From positions 4,886 through 11,227 of the forward strand of contig MAXP01000341.1 of the NCBI GenBank assembly GCA_001751085.1: DNA of 6,342 nt, in the 5' to 3' direction. The position numbers were made by a program, and so were the translations under genes. Shown here piece by piece: positions 4,596-6,342 of the stretch (positions within the stretch are counted from its first letter, which is position 1; the number at the start of each line of letters is the position of its first letter). The notes under the pieces were generated by a model. It made no database searches and was not told the origin of the DNA. It saw only the letters and a program-made list of their open reading frames with translations. The stretch is from Desulfobacterales bacterium C00003060. GTDB taxonomy: Bacteria > Desulfobacterota > Desulfobacteria > Desulfobacterales > C00003060.

Positions 4596-6109
4596 AACAG
4601 GGAAAGGTCTATCTAGTCGGTGCAGGGCCCGGTGATCCGGATCTAATCACCGTGAAGGGGAGGGGGTGTCTCAAGAGAGCTGATGTGATCATCTATGATC
4701 ACCTGGCATCTGCCAGGCTGTTGACATATGCTAGAGATGATGCGGAAATCATCTATGTCGGCAAGCAGCAAGGTTCTCATACCCTTGCACAAGACGAGAT
4801 GAACAAGCTCATCGTTGAAAAGGCAAAACAAGGCCACATTGTTGTTCGGCTTAAAGGAGGACATCCCTTTATCTTTGGAAGGGGCGGTGAAGAGGCTGAA
4901 GCCGTAGCCCAAGCAAAGGTCCCGTTTGAGATTGTTCCTGGTATAAGCTCGGCCATAGCTGCACCAACCTATGCGGGCATACCGCTTACGCATCGCGGAT
5001 ACACTGCCAGCGTGGGCTTTGTCACAGGTCATGAAGACCCAACAAAACCGTGTTCCACCGTGGACTGGTCCAAGCTTGCCACCGGCGTGGGTACCCTGGT
5101 CATCTTGATGGGAGTCAAAAACCTGCCCAAGATCGCAGAAAAATTGATTGCAGGCGGCCGGGACCCCAAGACCCCGGTGGCCCTTGTCAGGTGGGGAACC
5201 ACGCCCCAGCAAACCACGTTAGTAGGTGCCCTGGATACTATTGCTGTCCAGGCAGAGGCCGCCAGGCTTACGCCTCCTGTCGCAATCGTTGTCGGTGAAG
5301 TTGTTAAGCTCAGAGAGACCCTCAACTGGTTTGAAAAAATGCCGCTTTTTGGTAAGAGCGTGGTGGTAACGAGGGCACGAGAACAAGCAAGTGAGTTGGT
5401 CGCACGGCTTTCCGCCCTTGGAGCCGAGTGCCTGGAATGCCCTACCATAAGGGTTGTTCCTCCGGAGGACTGGGCCCCTCTTGACGCGGCCATAGATCGC
5501 CTTGACTCTTATGACTGGCTCGTTTTGACTAGTGTTAATGGCGTTTCCTTTTTCTTTGATCGACTTTACAAGAGAGGCAAGGATGTGCGGGCCTTGAGAG
5601 ATGTTCATACAGCGACCATCGGCCCGGCCACTGCAAAGCGGTTGCGTGATTTCGGCATCAATAGCGACATCATTCCAAAAACCTACCGTGCCGAATCAAT
5701 AGTGGAGGCCTTCAGGAATGAGGCAATGAAGGGAAAAAAGGTGTTGCTGCCCCGTGCAAAAGAGGCCAGACCCATTTTACCGGTAGAGGTCCGAAAAATG
5801 GGGGCTACTGTGGATGAAGTCGCTGCTTACCAGACCGAACAGACCCGTGATAACATTGACGTACTGATCAACCGTTTGGAGGAGCGCTCCATCGACCTTC
5901 TCACTTTTACGAGTTCTTCCACAGTAAGGAATTTCAAGGGACTTCTTCCCCCTGAAAATTTTGAGAGCCTGATTAAAGGGGTCACGGTCGCCGGTATCGG
6001 CCCCATCACGGCAGATACGGCAAGAGAACTCGGGCTCAAGATTGATATCGAGGCCCAGGATTACACCATCGACGGTCTATGCGAAGCCATTGTCCAGCAT
6101 TACTCGTAG
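4592..6109 (+). CDS. cobA-hemD: Uroporphyrinogen-III C-methyltransferase / uroporphyrinogen-III synthase fusion
   Basis: A 505-residue bifunctional enzyme. Residues about 4-245 form the SAM-dependent methyltransferase (CobA/SUMT), which makes precorrin-2: VGAGPGDPDLIT (9-20), YDHL (35-38, Asp36), VGK (56-58, Lys58), RLKGGHPFIFGRGGEE (86-101), PGISSAIAAPTYAGIPLTHR (116-135) and MGVKNL (173-178). Residues about 253-505 form HemD, which closes hydroxymethylbilane to uroporphyrinogen III: VVVTRAREQA (257-266), LTSVNGV (312-318), IGPATAK (343-349), FTSSSTVRNF (439-448) and AGIGPITADTA (467-477). CysG active-site residues Asp248 and Lys270 correspond to Asp36 and Lys58 at a constant offset. The SAM-contacting GGD is GGH here (His91), which is unusual. 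AGGA at 4579-4582 lies 9 nt before the ATG, inside hemC. Together with HemC it makes precorrin-2 for siroheme, cobalamin or siroheme-derived heme. The stop is TAG. Confidence 0.97.
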   Translation: MKQGKVYLVGAGPGDPDLITVKGRGCLKRADVIIYDHLASARLLTYARDDAEIIYVGKQQGSHTLAQDEMNKLIVEKAKQGHIVVRLKGGHPFIFGRGGEEAEAVAQAKVPFEIVPGISSAIAAPTYAGIPLTHRGYTASVGFVTGHEDPTKPCSTVDWSKLATGVGTLVILMGVKNLPKIAEKLIAGGRDPKTPVALVRWGTTPQQTTLVGALDTIAVQAEAARLTPPVAIVVGEVVKLRETLNWFEKMPLFGKSVVVTRAREQASELVARLSALGAECLECPTIRVVPPEDWAPLDAAIDRLDSYDWLVLTSVNGVSFFFDRLYKRGKDVRALRDVHTATIGPATAKRLRDFGINSDIIPKTYRAESIVEAFRNEAMKGKKVLLPRAKEARPILPVEVRKMGATVDEVAAYQTEQTRDNIDVLINRLEERSIDLLTFTSSSTVRNFKGLLPPENFESLIKGVTVAGIGPITADTARELGLKIDIEAQDYTIDGLCEAIVQHYS

Positions 6110-6169
6110 CCTTTTTACGGCCTCCATTTTTTCTCGATCACCTTACAAAACATCAACGGATCACGGACA

Positions 6170-6342
6170 ATGAAAAAAACAAAAAAGCACCAGGCTGCCG
6201 CCAAGGCTATTAAGGCCAAGCCGATATTTAGAGGATGGAAGACAACGGACGAGGAAGAGGTCGAACGCCGGCGCTTACGCGCCTCCACGGAACCGATCAC
6301 CATCGAGCCCATGGAGCCGGGCCAATCCTTCTACGGAACATT
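6170..6342 (+). CDS. N-terminal fragment of an uncharacterised protein (partial)
   Basis: The frame is open from ATG 6170 to the window end, 57 codons without a stop. It begins with a very basic stretch (MKKTKKHQAAAKAIKAK), then an acidic/basic segment (TTDEEEVERRRLRA), then EPITIEPMEPGQSFYGT. It starts 60 nt after the cobA-hemD stop, in the same frame, with only a weak ribosome site. The shape (lysine-rich leader, E-x-x-RRR-x-R-A, then E-P-x-x-P-G-x-x-F-Y-G-T) reminds me of N-termini of SNF2/SWIM-zinc-finger helicase proteins from deltaproteobacteria, but no domain is reached in the window. The helicase idea is a low-confidence recollection. That a gene starts here is more secure, because codon use looks ordinary and the frame stays open. 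Confidence 0.6.
   Translation, partial: MKKTKKHQAAAKAIKAKPIFRGWKTTDEEEVERRRLRASTEPITIEPMEPGQSFYGT

Noticed and set aside
4592..6342. Possible TAG read-through (pyrrolysine) joining cobA-hemD to the next gene
   Set aside because: The frame stays open from the TAG at 6107 to the end of the window, but HemD already has a normal C-terminus and the 20 codons between look non-coding. A 60-nt gap open in one frame is easily chance.

Overview
The window reads as a chromosomal segment of a Gram-negative, probably anaerobic bacterium. A sulfate-reducer-like deltaproteobacterium (Desulfobacterota) is my best guess. That rests on the combination of a selenocysteine-synthesis gene end (selA), an LPS-heptose gene (gmhA), a hemC plus fused cobA-hemD pair of the type that feeds siroheme and siroheme-derived heme, and spacer repeats of a kind I recall from such genomes. 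The lineage is inference, because no rRNA or marker tree is available. All supported genes lie on the + strand.

Left block (1-2998): the last 34 codons of selA are followed with zero spacing by a GTG-started gene for a degenerate GGDEF domain fused to about seven TPRs. gmhA (sedoheptulose-7-phosphate isomerase) starts 5 nt later. After a 68-nt gap comes a 323-residue protein that looks like a divergent member of the deoxyhypusine-synthase fold without the catalytic lysine. The first three genes are packed like an operon.

Middle (2999-3432): 434 nt with no credible gene but much structure. It holds a GGTTCAG-type heptamer tract that runs into telomere-like TTAGGG repeats with four GGG runs. 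An inner imperfect palindrome and an outer pair of TGAACC-type inverted arrays share the same midpoint, near 3212. It looks like a repeat-derived, possibly mobile or recombinogenic spacer.

Right block (3433-6342): a small FmdB-type zinc-ribbon gene, hemC, and a cobA-hemD fusion are linked by two successive 4-nt ATGA overlaps. HemC makes hydroxymethylbilane, the HemD half closes it to uroporphyrinogen III, and the CobA half methylates it to precorrin-2, the precursor of siroheme, cobalamin and siroheme-derived heme. The CobA half has His instead of the usual Asp in the SAM-binding GGDP motif. The window ends inside a new gene (from 6170) with a basic, low-complexity N-terminus.

No tRNA, rRNA, CRISPR array, transposase gene or convincing intrinsic terminator was seen. 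The most unusual items are the lysine-less DHS-like protein beside gmhA, the concentric inverted repeats, the GGDP-to-GGHP change in CobA, and the zinc-ribbon gene coupled to hemC.
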